This document shows positions 44,785 to 53,938 of a stretch of DNA of 64,000 nucleotides, one piece after another. Where the stretch lies: positions 46,740 to 110,739 of the forward strand of contig JAZTZO010000045.1 of the NCBI GenBank assembly GCA_045637505.1, given 5' to 3'. The stretch comes from RGIG4079 sp045637505 (GTDB lineage: Bacteria > Bacteroidota > Bacteroidia > Bacteroidales > Muribaculaceae). The notes beneath the pieces were generated by a model that was not told the origin of the DNA, did no database searches, and saw nothing but the letters and a program-made list of their open reading frames with translations. The translations under genes were made by a program, and so were the position numbers. Numbering within the stretch: position 1 is the first letter of the stretch; each line of letters starts with the position of its first letter.

Positions 44785-45891
44785 ATGGAAGATAAAAAAA
44801 CATATAAAGTTTTAGTGAGTGGTGGTGGCACCGGTGGACATATTTTCCCCGCGTTGTCAATCGCTAATGCATTAAAAAAGCGTAACCCCAACACTCAAAT
44901 CCTTTTTGTAGGGGCTGAGGGACGCATGGAAATGGAGCGCGTGCCTGTTGCTGGATATGAAATCGTGGGATTGCCGGTGTGTGGTTTTGACCGCAAGCGT
45001 TTGTGGCGCAATGTGAAAGTGCTATATAAGTTGTGGAAAAGCATGCGCATTGCTCGCAAGGTGTTGCGCGATTTCCAACCCGATTTGGCTGTGGGTGTAG
45101 GTGGATATGCAAGCGGACCAATGCTCAAAGAGGTTCAGAAAAAAGGAATTCCTACTTTATTGCAAGAGCAAAATTCATATGCTGGGGTTACTAATAAACT
45201 ATTGGCCAAAAATGCTGGTGCTATATGCGTGGCTTATGAGGGTATGGAACGATTTTTCCCTGCCGATAAAATTGTTCTTACAGGAAATCCAGTTCGTGCC
45301 AATATCTTGAATTGTGACTTGACTCGTGAACAAGCCAAAGAGCAATTAGGCTTTGATGCATCACGCAAGTTGGTGCTTGTTGTGGGCGGAAGCCTTGGTG
45401 CTCGCACTATAAACGATAGTGTAGCCTTGGCGCTTGATGATGTGTTGTCGACAGGTGCTCAAGTGATGTGGCAAACAGGTAAAATATATGCACAAGAATG
45501 TGCCGAAAAGGCCCAAGGAAAAGATGGTGTAGTAGCTACTGCATTTATTTCTGACATGAATGTGGCATATCGTGCGGCCGACTTGGTTGTGTCGCGTGCT
45601 GGAGCTGGAACGATTTCGGAACTTCAACTATTGGGGTTGCCGGTAATTCTTGTTCCATCGCCCAATGTGGCCGAAGATCATCAACGCAAAAATGCACAAG
45701 CTCTTGTCGATAAAGATGCTGCTGTGATGATACTCGATGCCGATTGTCGTGCTAATCTTGCTGGTGAGGTAAAAGCATTACTTGCCGATGACAAGAAACG
45801 CGATATTTTGGCTCAAAATATAAAGAAAATGGCACTCGTTGATGCTGATGAAAAAATCGTGGACAAAATTTATGAATTATTGAATAAATAA
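44785..45891 (+). CDS. murG: Lipid II-forming GlcNAc transferase
   Basis: 368 residues. The N-terminal GGGTGGHIFPALSIANAL and VGVGGYASGPML blocks, the LLQEQNSYAGVTNKLLAK loop, VVGGSLGARTIND and the donor-binding SRAGAGTISELQLLGLPVILVP are all intact. MurG adds GlcNAc to lipid I on the cytoplasmic face. Confidence 0.97.
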   Translation: MEDKKTYKVLVSGGGTGGHIFPALSIANALKKRNPNTQILFVGAEGRMEMERVPVAGYEIVGLPVCGFDRKRLWRNVKVLYKLWKSMRIARKVLRDFQPDLAVGVGGYASGPMLKEVQKKGIPTLLQEQNSYAGVTNKLLAKNAGAICVAYEGMERFFPADKIVLTGNPVRANILNCDLTREQAKEQLGFDASRKLVLVVGGSLGARTINDSVALALDDVLSTGAQVMWQTGKIYAQECAEKAQGKDGVVATAFISDMNVAYRAADLVVSRAGAGTISELQLLGLPVILVPSPNVAEDHQRKNAQALVDKDAAVMILDADCRANLAGEVKALLADDKKRDILAQNIKKMALVDADEKIVDKIYELLNK

Positions 45892-45900
45892 TAAGCAAGA

Positions 45901-47283
45901 ATGGATACAAAAAAGACTAACATATACTTTGTTGGAGCAGGTGGTATAGGCATGGCTGCTCTCGAACGATATTTCCTTTCACAAGGTTGTAAAGTTGCTG
46001 GATATGACCGCACACCAACGGCTCTCACTAAAGCGCTCGAAGAAGAGGGTGTGGCTATTGTGTATGACGATGAAGTGAGCCTTATACCCGAGGAATTTAA
46101 AAATCCCGAAACAACATTGGTTGTTTATACTCCTGCCATTCCTGCCGACCACAAAGGGTTGAACTTCTTTAAAGATGGAGGTTTTGAAATCCTCAAGCGT
46201 GCAGCTGTGTTGGGTATGATTACTCGTGGATCAAAGGGTTTGTGTTTTGCCGGTACACATGGCAAAACTACTACCTCATCGATGGCAGCTCACATTCTCA
46301 ACACTTGTGAAGTGGGTTGTAATGCATTCTTGGGTGGTATATTGCGCAATTATAACAGCAACTTGTTGTTGAGCGAAACATCTCCCTATTCGGTCATTGA
46401 GGCCGATGAGTATGACCGTTCATTCCATCAGTTGACTCCCTACATCGCAGTCATAACCTCGTCTGACCCCGACCACCTCGACATCTATGGCACTGAAGAG
46501 GCCTATCTCGAAAGTTTTGCGCACTTCACCGAGTTGATACGCCCCGATGGTGCATTGGTGATGCACGAAGGATTGAAAGTGAAGCCTCGTGTAGCTCCAG
46601 GTGTAAAAGTATATACCTATTCGCGCGACCATGGCGATTTCCATGCCCAAAACATTCGTTATGGAAATGGTACAATAACATTTGACTTTGTAGCATGCGA
46701 TGGTTCGGTTATCAAAGATATCGAATTGGGTGTGCCTGTTGAAATAAATATTGAAAATGCGATAGCATCGTTGGCCGGTTGTTTCCTCACAGGCGACATG
46801 CAAGCCCACAAGGCAGCCGAAGCAATGGCTTCATTTATGGGTCCAAAGCGTCGATTTGAGTTTTGGCTCAAGGAAGCAGGTGAGAATGGAAAAGCTATTA
46901 TTGACGACTATGCACATCACCCCGATGAGTTGAAGGCTTCAATAAGTTCGGTGAAATCGCTCTATCCTAATCGAAAGATTACCGTAGCGTTCCAACCACA
47001 CCTCTATTCACGCACTCGCGATTTTGCCCCCGAATTTGCTCAAGCATTATCGCTTGCCGATGATGTGATATTGCTCAATATCTATCCTGCACGCGAATTG
47101 CCTATTGAGGGGGTTACTTCTCAAATAGTATTTGATGATATCACTACTCAATCAAAGGTGCTTATTGAGAAAGAAGAACTTGTTGAAACGATTAAAAATC
47201 GCGACTTTGAAGTGTTATTAACCGTGGGCGCAGGCGATATTTGTAACTATTTGCCCCAAATATGTGAAAATGTGACTAAATAA
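45901..47283 (+). CDS. murC: UDP-MurNAc:L-Ala ligase
   Basis: 460 residues. Start YFVGAGGIGMAALERYF, ATP site FAGTHGKTTTSSMAAHIL near residue 116, DEYDRSFHQL and SDPDHLDIY in the catalytic domain, DDYAHHPDELKASI and FQPHLYSRTRDF in the C-terminal domain. It adds the first residue, L-Ala. The stop overlaps the ftsQ start by one base. Confidence 0.97.
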   Translation: MDTKKTNIYFVGAGGIGMAALERYFLSQGCKVAGYDRTPTALTKALEEEGVAIVYDDEVSLIPEEFKNPETTLVVYTPAIPADHKGLNFFKDGGFEILKRAAVLGMITRGSKGLCFAGTHGKTTTSSMAAHILNTCEVGCNAFLGGILRNYNSNLLLSETSPYSVIEADEYDRSFHQLTPYIAVITSSDPDHLDIYGTEEAYLESFAHFTELIRPDGALVMHEGLKVKPRVAPGVKVYTYSRDHGDFHAQNIRYGNGTITFDFVACDGSVIKDIELGVPVEINIENAIASLAGCFLTGDMQAHKAAEAMASFMGPKRRFEFWLKEAGENGKAIIDDYAHHPDELKASISSVKSLYPNRKITVAFQPHLYSRTRDFAPEFAQALSLADDVILLNIYPARELPIEGVTSQIVFDDITTQSKVLIEKEELVETIKNRDFEVLLTVGAGDICNYLPQICENVTK

Positions 47284-48266
47284 TGAATAAAAAGAACCTT
47301 TTAAATATAATATTGTCAATATTGTTGGTGATATATATGGTGGTGGCTTTTAGTTTCACTGCCTATATTTACCAAAATGATTATTGTAAAGGTGTTGATA
47401 TTGAAATCAACGACCCTACAAATATGAAATTTATCACTGTTGACGATATTTCGCGTGAGATAGGGAATGAAGATAGTTCATTTCTATTGATGCGTATTAA
47501 TGAGATAAACACACACACCATTGAGATGTCGTTAAATGCAATTGACAAGATAGAAGAGGCCAATTGTTATATCTCAAAAGATGGACATCTAAAGATAGGT
47601 ATAACACCATTGATACCTGTAGCGCGCATATTTGACCCCAATGGGACTTACTATATTAATCGAGACGGGAAGAAAATGACAGCCAGTGCTCGTTATCATG
47701 TAGATGTTCCTGTTGTGGTGGGACAATTCAATTCAAAGCTCAATTCAACGGCTATATTGCCACTGTTGAAATTTATTAAGAGCGATTCAACTTGGAACTC
47801 GCTTGTAACGGGAATCAAGATTGACGCAAATAATGATATTATCATTGCACCTATGATTAAAGGGCATGTGTTGAACTTGGGTGACACTTCTGATATTGAA
47901 AACAAATTTGCTCGTATAAATACGATTTACAAAAAAGTATTGCCCATAAAAGGGTGGAACTATTACGACACAATCTCGGTGAAATGGCATGGACAAGTGG
48001 TGGCTACTCGCAAAGAAAAACTAAAGGAGGTGAATACTGCTACTTTTGCCGATTCGATAGATGGCGAAGCTCCATCGTTGTCATCGATGAATGTATCGTA
48101 TGAGCGAAATAAACCGGAAGCTACTAAATCTACTTCAGAAGAGAAAGAAGAGGAGCCCGATTCAGAAAAAACAAAATCGTCCAAGGCTAATAAAAAAACA
48201 AAAAAGTCGGCGGATAAAAAAAGCAAAGAAGAAACAAAAAAAGAAAATAATAAAAAACCTAACTAA
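47283..48266 (+). CDS. ftsQ: FtsQ-like division protein with a long charged tail
   Basis: 327 residues: a short cytoplasmic part, one membrane segment (about 8-30), a POTRA-like region and a beta domain (LLKFIKSDSTWNSLVTGIKI). The position between murC and ftsA identifies it. From about residue 255 to the end the protein is a low-complexity tail of Lys, Glu and Ser (KKTKKSADKKSKEETKKENN). Such a tail is not part of the FtsQ fold. Because the protein has one membrane segment near its N-terminus, the tail lies in the periplasm, where its charge may contact wall polymers. This is inference. Confidence 0.88.
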   Translation: MNKKNLLNIILSILLVIYMVVAFSFTAYIYQNDYCKGVDIEINDPTNMKFITVDDISREIGNEDSSFLLMRINEINTHTIEMSLNAIDKIEEANCYISKDGHLKIGITPLIPVARIFDPNGTYYINRDGKKMTASARYHVDVPVVVGQFNSKLNSTAILPLLKFIKSDSTWNSLVTGIKIDANNDIIIAPMIKGHVLNLGDTSDIENKFARINTIYKKVLPIKGWNYYDTISVKWHGQVVATRKEKLKEVNTATFADSIDGEAPSLSSMNVSYERNKPEATKSTSEEKEEEPDSEKTKSSKANKKTKKSADKKSKEETKKENNKKPN

Positions 48267-48268
48267 TT

Positions 48269-49627
48269 ATGGAAGCCAAGTATATTGTAGCGATTGAGAT
48301 AGGCAGCTCAAAGATAAAAGGAGCTATAGGTGTGGTCGATAATGATTCATCTCTCAAGGTTATCGCCGTTGAGGAGTGTGAATTTATCGATGGCGTGCGT
48401 TATGGATGCATTCAAAATGTTGAAGATGTAAAGACTTGTGTGTCAAAGATAATATCGGCGTTAGAGTCTAATTCACAAGTGATTCCACAAAAGATAAAAG
48501 GGGTATATGTTTCAATAGGAGGACGCTCAACAAAATCTCACAAGAATGAGATAGAGCGCATCTTTGACGAGGAAACCGAAATAACTCGCGAGATTATTGA
48601 TGAACTCATTAATCAAGCATATGAAGAGTTCCCAAAAGACAAGCATATCCTCGATATTATGTCGTTGGGTTATACTATTGATAACACAATGCCACAAAAT
48701 CCTATTGGCACATATGGTCATTCGCTTAAAACAACATTAAACTATATTACTTGCCGTCCACAAATAATAAAAAACATAAATCGTGTAATTGAAGAGCGCT
48801 TGTCGCTCGATATTAATGGATTTATTGTGCGTCAATCGGCTTTGGCCGACTTGGTTTTGAGCGTCGATGAGAAAAAACTCGGTTGTATGCTCGTTGACTT
48901 TGGTGCTGAAATAACTACAGTATCAATTCACAAAGGGGGTTCTATGCAATATATGGCAACAATTCCATTAGGTTCACGAAATATTACTCGCGACCTCACT
49001 TCATTGAGCATTACCGAGGAGGTTGCTGAGAAAGTGAAACGCGTAGCAAATGCTAATCCTCAAGAAACAGTAGGTGCTGCTGGAAAATCAAATCTCATTG
49101 AGGGTGTTGATGATGCCGAAGTGAACAACTATGTGCAACATCGTTCGCGTGAAATTATTGCCAATATCAATAACCAAGCCACATTGGGTGGTTATAAAAC
49201 AACCGACCTCCCCAATGGAATTATAATCGTGGGTGGAGGTGCAAAACTTAAAGGTTTCAACTCATACCTCGAGGCTCAAAGCGGGCTCAAAGTGAGAGCG
49301 GGAATGATTAACGGCAAAGTGAGAGTGTTGGACAATAGCATAAATCAAAATGATGCTCTTGATGTCATTGCAGTGTTGTTTACAGCATCACAAATGAAGG
49401 GATTGGAAGAATGTTTAGAAGGTCCCAAGCAAGTTGTAATTGAACCTCAAGAAGAGATAGTGATAGGAGGTAGTGATTCTAATAAAGAACCCCAAGAGGT
49501 TGTAGAAAGTAAGGATAAGGAACCTGACGGGACTAATGGCACAAAGACTGGTACGCGCAATAGCGCAAAGAGCCTTTTGGCGAAAATACAAAGCAAGTTG
49601 ACAAGAATACTTGAAGAGGAGGAGTAG
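48269..49627 (+). CDS. ftsA: FtsA, actin-like membrane tether of FtsZ
   Basis: 452 residues. IVAIEIGSSKIKGAIG opens the nucleotide pocket; VSIGGRSTKSHKNEIER and MLVDFGAEITTVSIHKGG follow, and NGIIIVGGGAKLKGF closes the actin-like core at about residue 330. The remaining 70-odd residues hold a Gln/Glu/Asp-rich linker. A final amphipathic helix (AKSLLAKIQSKLTRIL) is the expected membrane-binding element. The gene is 2 bases from ftsQ and 3 from ftsZ. Confidence 0.95.
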   Translation: MEAKYIVAIEIGSSKIKGAIGVVDNDSSLKVIAVEECEFIDGVRYGCIQNVEDVKTCVSKIISALESNSQVIPQKIKGVYVSIGGRSTKSHKNEIERIFDEETEITREIIDELINQAYEEFPKDKHILDIMSLGYTIDNTMPQNPIGTYGHSLKTTLNYITCRPQIIKNINRVIEERLSLDINGFIVRQSALADLVLSVDEKKLGCMLVDFGAEITTVSIHKGGSMQYMATIPLGSRNITRDLTSLSITEEVAEKVKRVANANPQETVGAAGKSNLIEGVDDAEVNNYVQHRSREIIANINNQATLGGYKTTDLPNGIIIVGGGAKLKGFNSYLEAQSGLKVRAGMINGKVRVLDNSINQNDALDVIAVLFTASQMKGLEECLEGPKQVVIEPQEEIVIGGSDSNKEPQEVVESKDKEPDGTNGTKTGTRNSAKSLLAKIQSKLTRILEEEE

Positions 49628-49630
49628 GCT

Positions 49631-51022
49631 ATGGATAATAATAAAGCAAAAAATATAACCGGCATGAGTATAGAGGAAATTTCAGAACAGGGTAACTTTA
49701 TGATAGGTAATGACCGCACTCCCGACATTATGGTGGTGGGTGTAGGTGGTGGAGGAAATAACGCCATCAATAACATGTATAAACAAGATGTCAAAGATGT
49801 GGCATTTGTTGTGTGCAACACCGATAATCAGGCTCTTGAAAATTCACCTGTTTCAAAAAAGTTGTTGTTGGGTCCCACAATTACGCGTGGTAAAGGTGCT
49901 GGAAATGATCCTAAAAAAGCTCAAAAAGCAGCTGAAGAGAGTGAAGAAGAAATACGCGAAATGTTGAGCAACGGCACAAAGATGGTGTTTATCACTGCCG
50001 GAATGGGTGGTGGCACTGGAACTGGTGCTGCTCCAGTTGTAGCTCGTGTAGCTCGCGAATTGGGTCTGCTCACAATAGGTATTGTGACAATCCCATTCTT
50101 GTTTGAAGGTCAAACAAAGATTGAAAAAGCACTCGATGGTGCCGATGAAATGAGCAAGTATGTCGATGCCTTGTTGGTAATCAACAACGAGCGTTTGTCG
50201 GAGATATATAGCGATTTGACTTTCCTAAACGCGTTTGGTAAGGCCGACGATACATTGACTATCGCGGCACGAAGCATCTCTGAACTCATCACTGGCGAAG
50301 GGTATATCAACCTCGACTTTAACGATGTTGACACAACATTGCGCAATGGTGGTGCTGCAATTATTTCAAGCGGTTATGGCGAAGGTGAAAATCGTGTATC
50401 AAAAGCATTTGATGAAGCATTGAAATCACCATTGCTAAAGAATCGCGACATCATGAAATCAAAGAAATTGTTGTTTAATATCTACTTCTCTGATGAAGCC
50501 GAACAACCATTTGCAATGAGCGAAACAAAAGAAATCACTGCCTTTGTTTCAGGTATTAATGAAGGTGTTGACATCATTTGGGGGGCTACTATCGACAAGT
50601 CGCTTGGCAATAAAGTGAAAATTACAATTTTGGCTGCTGGCTTTGATATGGAACTCCGCGACTCTCGCGAAATAGAAACAAAAGAGGGTGGGGTCATTAA
50701 ATTCCCTCAGGGTGGGGTTCAACCTCTCGAGAAACAAGAGGGTTCAAAGGGTAAACGCATTGAAGATGTATATGGCCAAGACAAGGTGAATAAGATGACA
50801 ACAACTAAAGACAATCTACGCACAATCGTATTGAGTCTTGAGGCGATGGACGACGATGCAATCGTGGAAGCATTGGAAAAATCACCTACATATACTCGCG
50901 ACAAGGTCGAGATTGAAAATCTTCGCAATCTTGTTAAATCGGTATCAGAAGGTAAACCTGCCGAATTAAATTCGAAAGAGGAATCACACAGCAGTGAAGG
51001 GCAAACAATCAGTTTCGCATAA
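49631..51022 (+). CDS. ftsZ: Cell division GTPase FtsZ
   Basis: 463 residues. The tubulin-like GTPase core has DIMVVGVGGGGNNAINNM, the signature GGGTGTGAAPVVA and the T7 loop NLDFNDVDTTLRNGG (catalytic Asp). It assembles the Z-ring at the division site. After residue about 350 come a linker and a C-terminal part (TTKDNLRTIVLSLEAMDDDA). The end (SEGQTISFA) does not look like the usual FtsA-binding peptide. A strong terminator closes the cluster. Confidence 0.97.
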   Translation: MDNNKAKNITGMSIEEISEQGNFMIGNDRTPDIMVVGVGGGGNNAINNMYKQDVKDVAFVVCNTDNQALENSPVSKKLLLGPTITRGKGAGNDPKKAQKAAEESEEEIREMLSNGTKMVFITAGMGGGTGTGAAPVVARVARELGLLTIGIVTIPFLFEGQTKIEKALDGADEMSKYVDALLVINNERLSEIYSDLTFLNAFGKADDTLTIAARSISELITGEGYINLDFNDVDTTLRNGGAAIISSGYGEGENRVSKAFDEALKSPLLKNRDIMKSKKLLFNIYFSDEAEQPFAMSETKEITAFVSGINEGVDIIWGATIDKSLGNKVKITILAAGFDMELRDSREIETKEGGVIKFPQGGVQPLEKQEGSKGKRIEDVYGQDKVNKMTTTKDNLRTIVLSLEAMDDDAIVEALEKSPTYTRDKVEIENLRNLVKSVSEGKPAELNSKEESHSSEGQTISFA

Positions 51023-51048
51023 CCTTTATCGACAAATATAGACTGAAA

Positions 51049-51082
51049 ACGAGGTGCGCCAAAGCGATTTGGCGCACCTCGT
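51049..51082. terminator. Strong terminator of the division cluster
   Basis: A perfect 15-bp stem, ACGAGGTGCGCCAAA with its reverse complement, encloses a GCGA tetraloop (GNRA class). It lies between convergent ftsZ and the GNAT-like gene, so it can serve both. Confidence 0.9.
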
Positions 51083-51130
51083 TTGCTTTATGGGGAATAG
51101 TTTTAAGAGTTTCGTTGTAAAAATCTCTTA

Positions 51131-52261
51131 TTATAGCGATTTCTTGAATGCGAAGCGGCGGCGGTGTTGACGATAGTCAAAGTATTGCCATTGCAATTGT
51201 ACGCTTGAGTTTTCTTCGAGCTCAGGGTTACTTTCGGCCCATTTATATCCGTTCTTGATATATCCAGGGATGAGGTCGGCAAAGAGTAGTGCGTTCACAC
51301 CTTTGTTGAGGTATTCTTTTGCAACAGCGATGAGCATGAGGTCAACGGTGTCGGTTTTGCCTCGCATTGCTTTCAAGATGTGCCACCAACCAAATGGGAA
51401 TAATTTGCCTCCACTCTTTTGTAGTGCACGAGAGAATGATGGCATTGTAATGCCCAATCCCACCAATTTTTCGTTCTCATCAACGATTACACTCACATCC
51501 TCTAAACGAAGGAAACTGAGGTACATGCTTATATAATAATCGATTTGTCGTTGAGTCAAAGGTGAGAAGCCATAGAGTTTATCATAAGCCTCATTGATGA
51601 GGTCAAAGAGTGCTTGTCCGTATTGTTCTTTAAGTTTTTTGCGAGAAGTGAACTTAACGGTGTGGAGGTTGAATTTCTTGCGCACAATATCGGCAATGCG
51701 TTGATATTTGTCGGGGACAGATTCGGGAATTGATATGCGAAATTCTACCCAACCGGCTTCTTTAGCATAACCCATACGCTCCATGTGTGTGGGATAGTAG
51801 GCGTGGTTGTAGATGGTAGCCATAGTTCCCATTTCGTCAAATCCCTCAACGAGCATTCCTTCGTGGTCCATATCGGTGAAGCCCAATGGCCCCACAATAG
51901 TAGTCATGCCTTGATTGCGGCCCCACTCTTCGACAGCCTTAAAGAGAGCATCAACCACTTCGTTGTCATCAATGAAGTCAACCCATCCAAATCGCACAGT
52001 CTTTTCGCCAGTGCGTTGATTTACAACATCGTTGATAATTGCAGTGATGCGTCCCACAGGTTTACCATCGCGATAGGCCATGAACGACTGCGCACGACAA
52101 AAATCAAATGCGGGGTTCTTCTCGGGGAGAAGAGTATCTATTTCATCAAAGACGATAGGTGGTACATAGCAATCGTTCCCTTTATATAGGTCGATGCCAA
52201 ATTGTACATATTTCTTTATTTCGCTTTTTGTGGCTTTAATGGGTTTTACTACGACAGACAT
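51131..52261 (-). CDS. GNAT-superfamily acetyltransferase-like protein
   Basis: 376 residues. Two N-acetyltransferase-like halves can be guessed: residues 1-170 with SFMAYRDGKPVGRITAIIND and a short GWVDFIDD segment, and a second with SVIVDENEKLVGLGITMPSF and LMLIAVAKEYLNKGVNALLF. GPLGFTDMDHEGMLVEGFDE is strongly conserved in YghO-like relatives. The substrate is not known. The start codon overlaps the pseudokinase gene by 13 bases, so they are translated from one message and likely cooperate. Confidence 0.72.
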   Translation of the reverse strand: MSVVVKPIKATKSEIKKYVQFGIDLYKGNDCYVPPIVFDEIDTLLPEKNPAFDFCRAQSFMAYRDGKPVGRITAIINDVVNQRTGEKTVRFGWVDFIDDNEVVDALFKAVEEWGRNQGMTTIVGPLGFTDMDHEGMLVEGFDEMGTMATIYNHAYYPTHMERMGYAKEAGWVEFRISIPESVPDKYQRIADIVRKKFNLHTVKFTSRKKLKEQYGQALFDLINEAYDKLYGFSPLTQRQIDYYISMYLSFLRLEDVSVIVDENEKLVGLGITMPSFSRALQKSGGKLFPFGWWHILKAMRGKTDTVDLMLIAVAKEYLNKGVNALLFADLIPGYIKNGYKWAESNPELEENSSVQLQWQYFDYRQHRRRFAFKKSL

Positions 52262-53070
52262 AATGTGATGTATTTATTGAAGTGGTTTATGATAGGGTAA
52301 ATAGCCGATTGATGATTGATTTTTTGAGGCTCAATTATTATAATTGCAGCCAAAAACAATATCATCAATGCTAAAAATATGATTATCATTAAGTAGAGGT
52401 GGTTGCCAGTGCGACGTTCAAGAGCCAAGTGAAGGTCTTGCACATCGTGGTAACGGCGAGAAGGGTTGGGGTCGGTGCATCGTTCGGCTATTTTGCGCAG
52501 ATTGGGATATTCTTCATCTACGCTGTCGAGCACCTCTTTCAACACCAATCCATAGTTGTATATATCTTCGGCAGCATCGGTAGGTTCAAGATGTTCCTTT
52601 TGGTCAAAGCCCACATCTATCAACTTGAGGTTGCCTATGTTTTCGGTAAAAATGATGCGCTCGGGGCGAATGGGGTGATGCACAATGTGATTGGACTGTA
52701 TATAGTCCATTGCGCTCACGAGTTGGTGTCGCAACTGCTCAATGTGCTTGGGTGTTACGCGTTTTTCGTTAATGAGTTTGCGCAAAGAATCGCCATAAAC
52801 GTCGTCGGTGATAATGCAACGGCCTATGCCTGGCACCTCTTCAAAGTCGTTTATCATCACAATGTGAGCATGAGCAAGGTTGTATCGCACATCAAACTCT
52901 TTTTCAATCATCGTTTCATATTTTTCAATGCCACGATATTGAGGTTTGAGAGTTTTGAGCATCAACCATTTGCCAAACTTCTTGGCCGTATAGACATCAT
53001 AAAATTCTTCGTCCCACTCGGGCAGAAGTTCTATTTCGGTCCATTTGTTGTCATTTGCAGTTTCTGACAT
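52249..53070 (-). CDS. Membrane-anchored protein pseudokinase
   Basis: 273 residues. The kinase fold is recognisable: MLKTLK with Lys39 as the VAIK-type Lys, Glu in MIEKEF for the C-helix, and the end of the fold at the SRRYHDVQDLHLAL motif. The catalytic loop HRDLKPEN is replaced by HHPIRPER (131-138), losing the catalytic Asp and the Asn; DFG is DVG (152-154), keeping the metal-binding Asp. A single membrane segment (about 227-250, LYLMIIIFLALMILFLAAII) follows. So it may bind ATP or act as a scaffold, but phosphotransfer looks unlikely. It overlaps the acetyltransferase-like gene. Confidence 0.8.
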   Translation of the reverse strand: MSETANDNKWTEIELLPEWDEEFYDVYTAKKFGKWLMLKTLKPQYRGIEKYETMIEKEFDVRYNLAHAHIVMINDFEEVPGIGRCIITDDVYGDSLRKLINEKRVTPKHIEQLRHQLVSAMDYIQSNHIVHHPIRPERIIFTENIGNLKLIDVGFDQKEHLEPTDAAEDIYNYGLVLKEVLDSVDEEYPNLRKIAERCTDPNPSRRYHDVQDLHLALERRTGNHLYLMIIIFLALMILFLAAIIIIEPQKINHQSAIYPIINHFNKYITLCLS

Positions 53071-53082
53071 AGCTCTAATGGA

Positions 53083-53484
53083 TTAATATATAGGGCGATA
53101 AATTAAGTAATTTCGTTTATCCCAATAGTCATATAGATATAAATAACCACGGTAGATTTCCCAATAATAGGTCCAATAGGTGCCGTCATTAAATCTTATT
53201 TCAACCGTGTTATCATATTTGCCATAATAGTCCCATCTAAAATTCCAGTTGCTCCAATATCCATAATTGTCGTAGGCTTCATAAACGCCATAGCCATCGG
53301 AGTAAAAGTGCAAGCGGTCAACATATGCTTGAGGGACGGGGCCATATTGATCTTCGAGCATTTCCCAACTTCCTACTAATGGCGAATGGTATAAATCATC
53401 GTCGTCAACAACAACGCACGAGGTGAATGATGTTACCACCATCAGCAACATTATCAATGGGAACAATAGCTTTTTGGTCTTCAT
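53083..53484 (-). CDS. Tyrosine-rich lipoprotein of unknown function
   Basis: 133 residues. The signal MKTKKLLFPLIMLLMVVTSF ends in a lipobox with Cys at 23. The mature part is strongly enriched in Tyr, Trp and Asp, with the pattern SPLVGSWEMLEDQYGP near the start and YRGYLYLYDYWDKRN near the end. This resembles small lipocalin-like Bacteroidales lipoproteins. It is 12 bases from the pseudokinase gene and may share its transcript. A TATCTTTG element at 53521-53514 (minus) is a likely promoter. A damaged relative lies at 53572. Confidence 0.65.
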   Translation of the reverse strand: MKTKKLLFPLIMLLMVVTSFTSCVVVDDDDLYHSPLVGSWEMLEDQYGPVPQAYVDRLHFYSDGYGVYEAYDNYGYWSNWNFRWDYYGKYDNTVEIRFNDGTYWTYYWEIYRGYLYLYDYWDKRNYLIYRPIY

Positions 53485-53571
53485 TATGATAGAAGTTTTA
53501 GGGTTTTAATTTACAAAGATAATAATTTGAATTGAAAATAAGTAGAATAAGTGTTTTTATTTTGTTGTGAG

Positions 53572-53892
53572 TTATTTAATGCGTTTATAAAATGAGGCTT
53601 TATCAGGTATAAGGTTTTCTCTCCATAGTGCATAAAGGATTAGTGTGTCATTTCTTATTTCCCAACTATTAGAGTGTGAATAAACCTCATAATAGAGGTG
53701 AGTGTAATTGATATTATTCTTATTGCTTTCTTCCCAATTAAAAGGTGTTGGAGCGCTCCAAGTGTTAAGGTAGGCATTATAGGTTATATTATAGCCTGTG
53801 CCGTTGGGATTTGTCAAACTTAATGTACGAAATAAACAAGGATGTATAAAAACAAATAAATCTAAGTATGAATAGAAATCAATTAAAGATTT
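53572..53892 (-). pseudogene. 5'-truncated paralogue of the Tyr-rich lipoprotein
   Basis: The frame opens after a stop at 53895-53893 and has no ATG; the only start candidate is TTG at 53817 (81 residues), without a signal peptide. The last 70 codons parallel the lipoprotein at 53083: GY...Y.AY, then F.W, WEI, L.LY, and an end of the K-R-I/R-P-I type. I read it as the 3' remains of a duplicated gene. It could instead be a short real protein with a non-ATG start. Confidence 0.5.
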
Positions 53893-53938
53893 CTATTCAT
53901 ATAAAAGAAATATATAAATACTTTAGTTGGATATGAAA

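Noticed and set aside
52399..53067. Plus-strand open frame of 222 codons opposite the pseudokinase
   Set aside because: The minus strand encodes a clear kinase fold; the plus frame has no recognisable domain and is a shadow.
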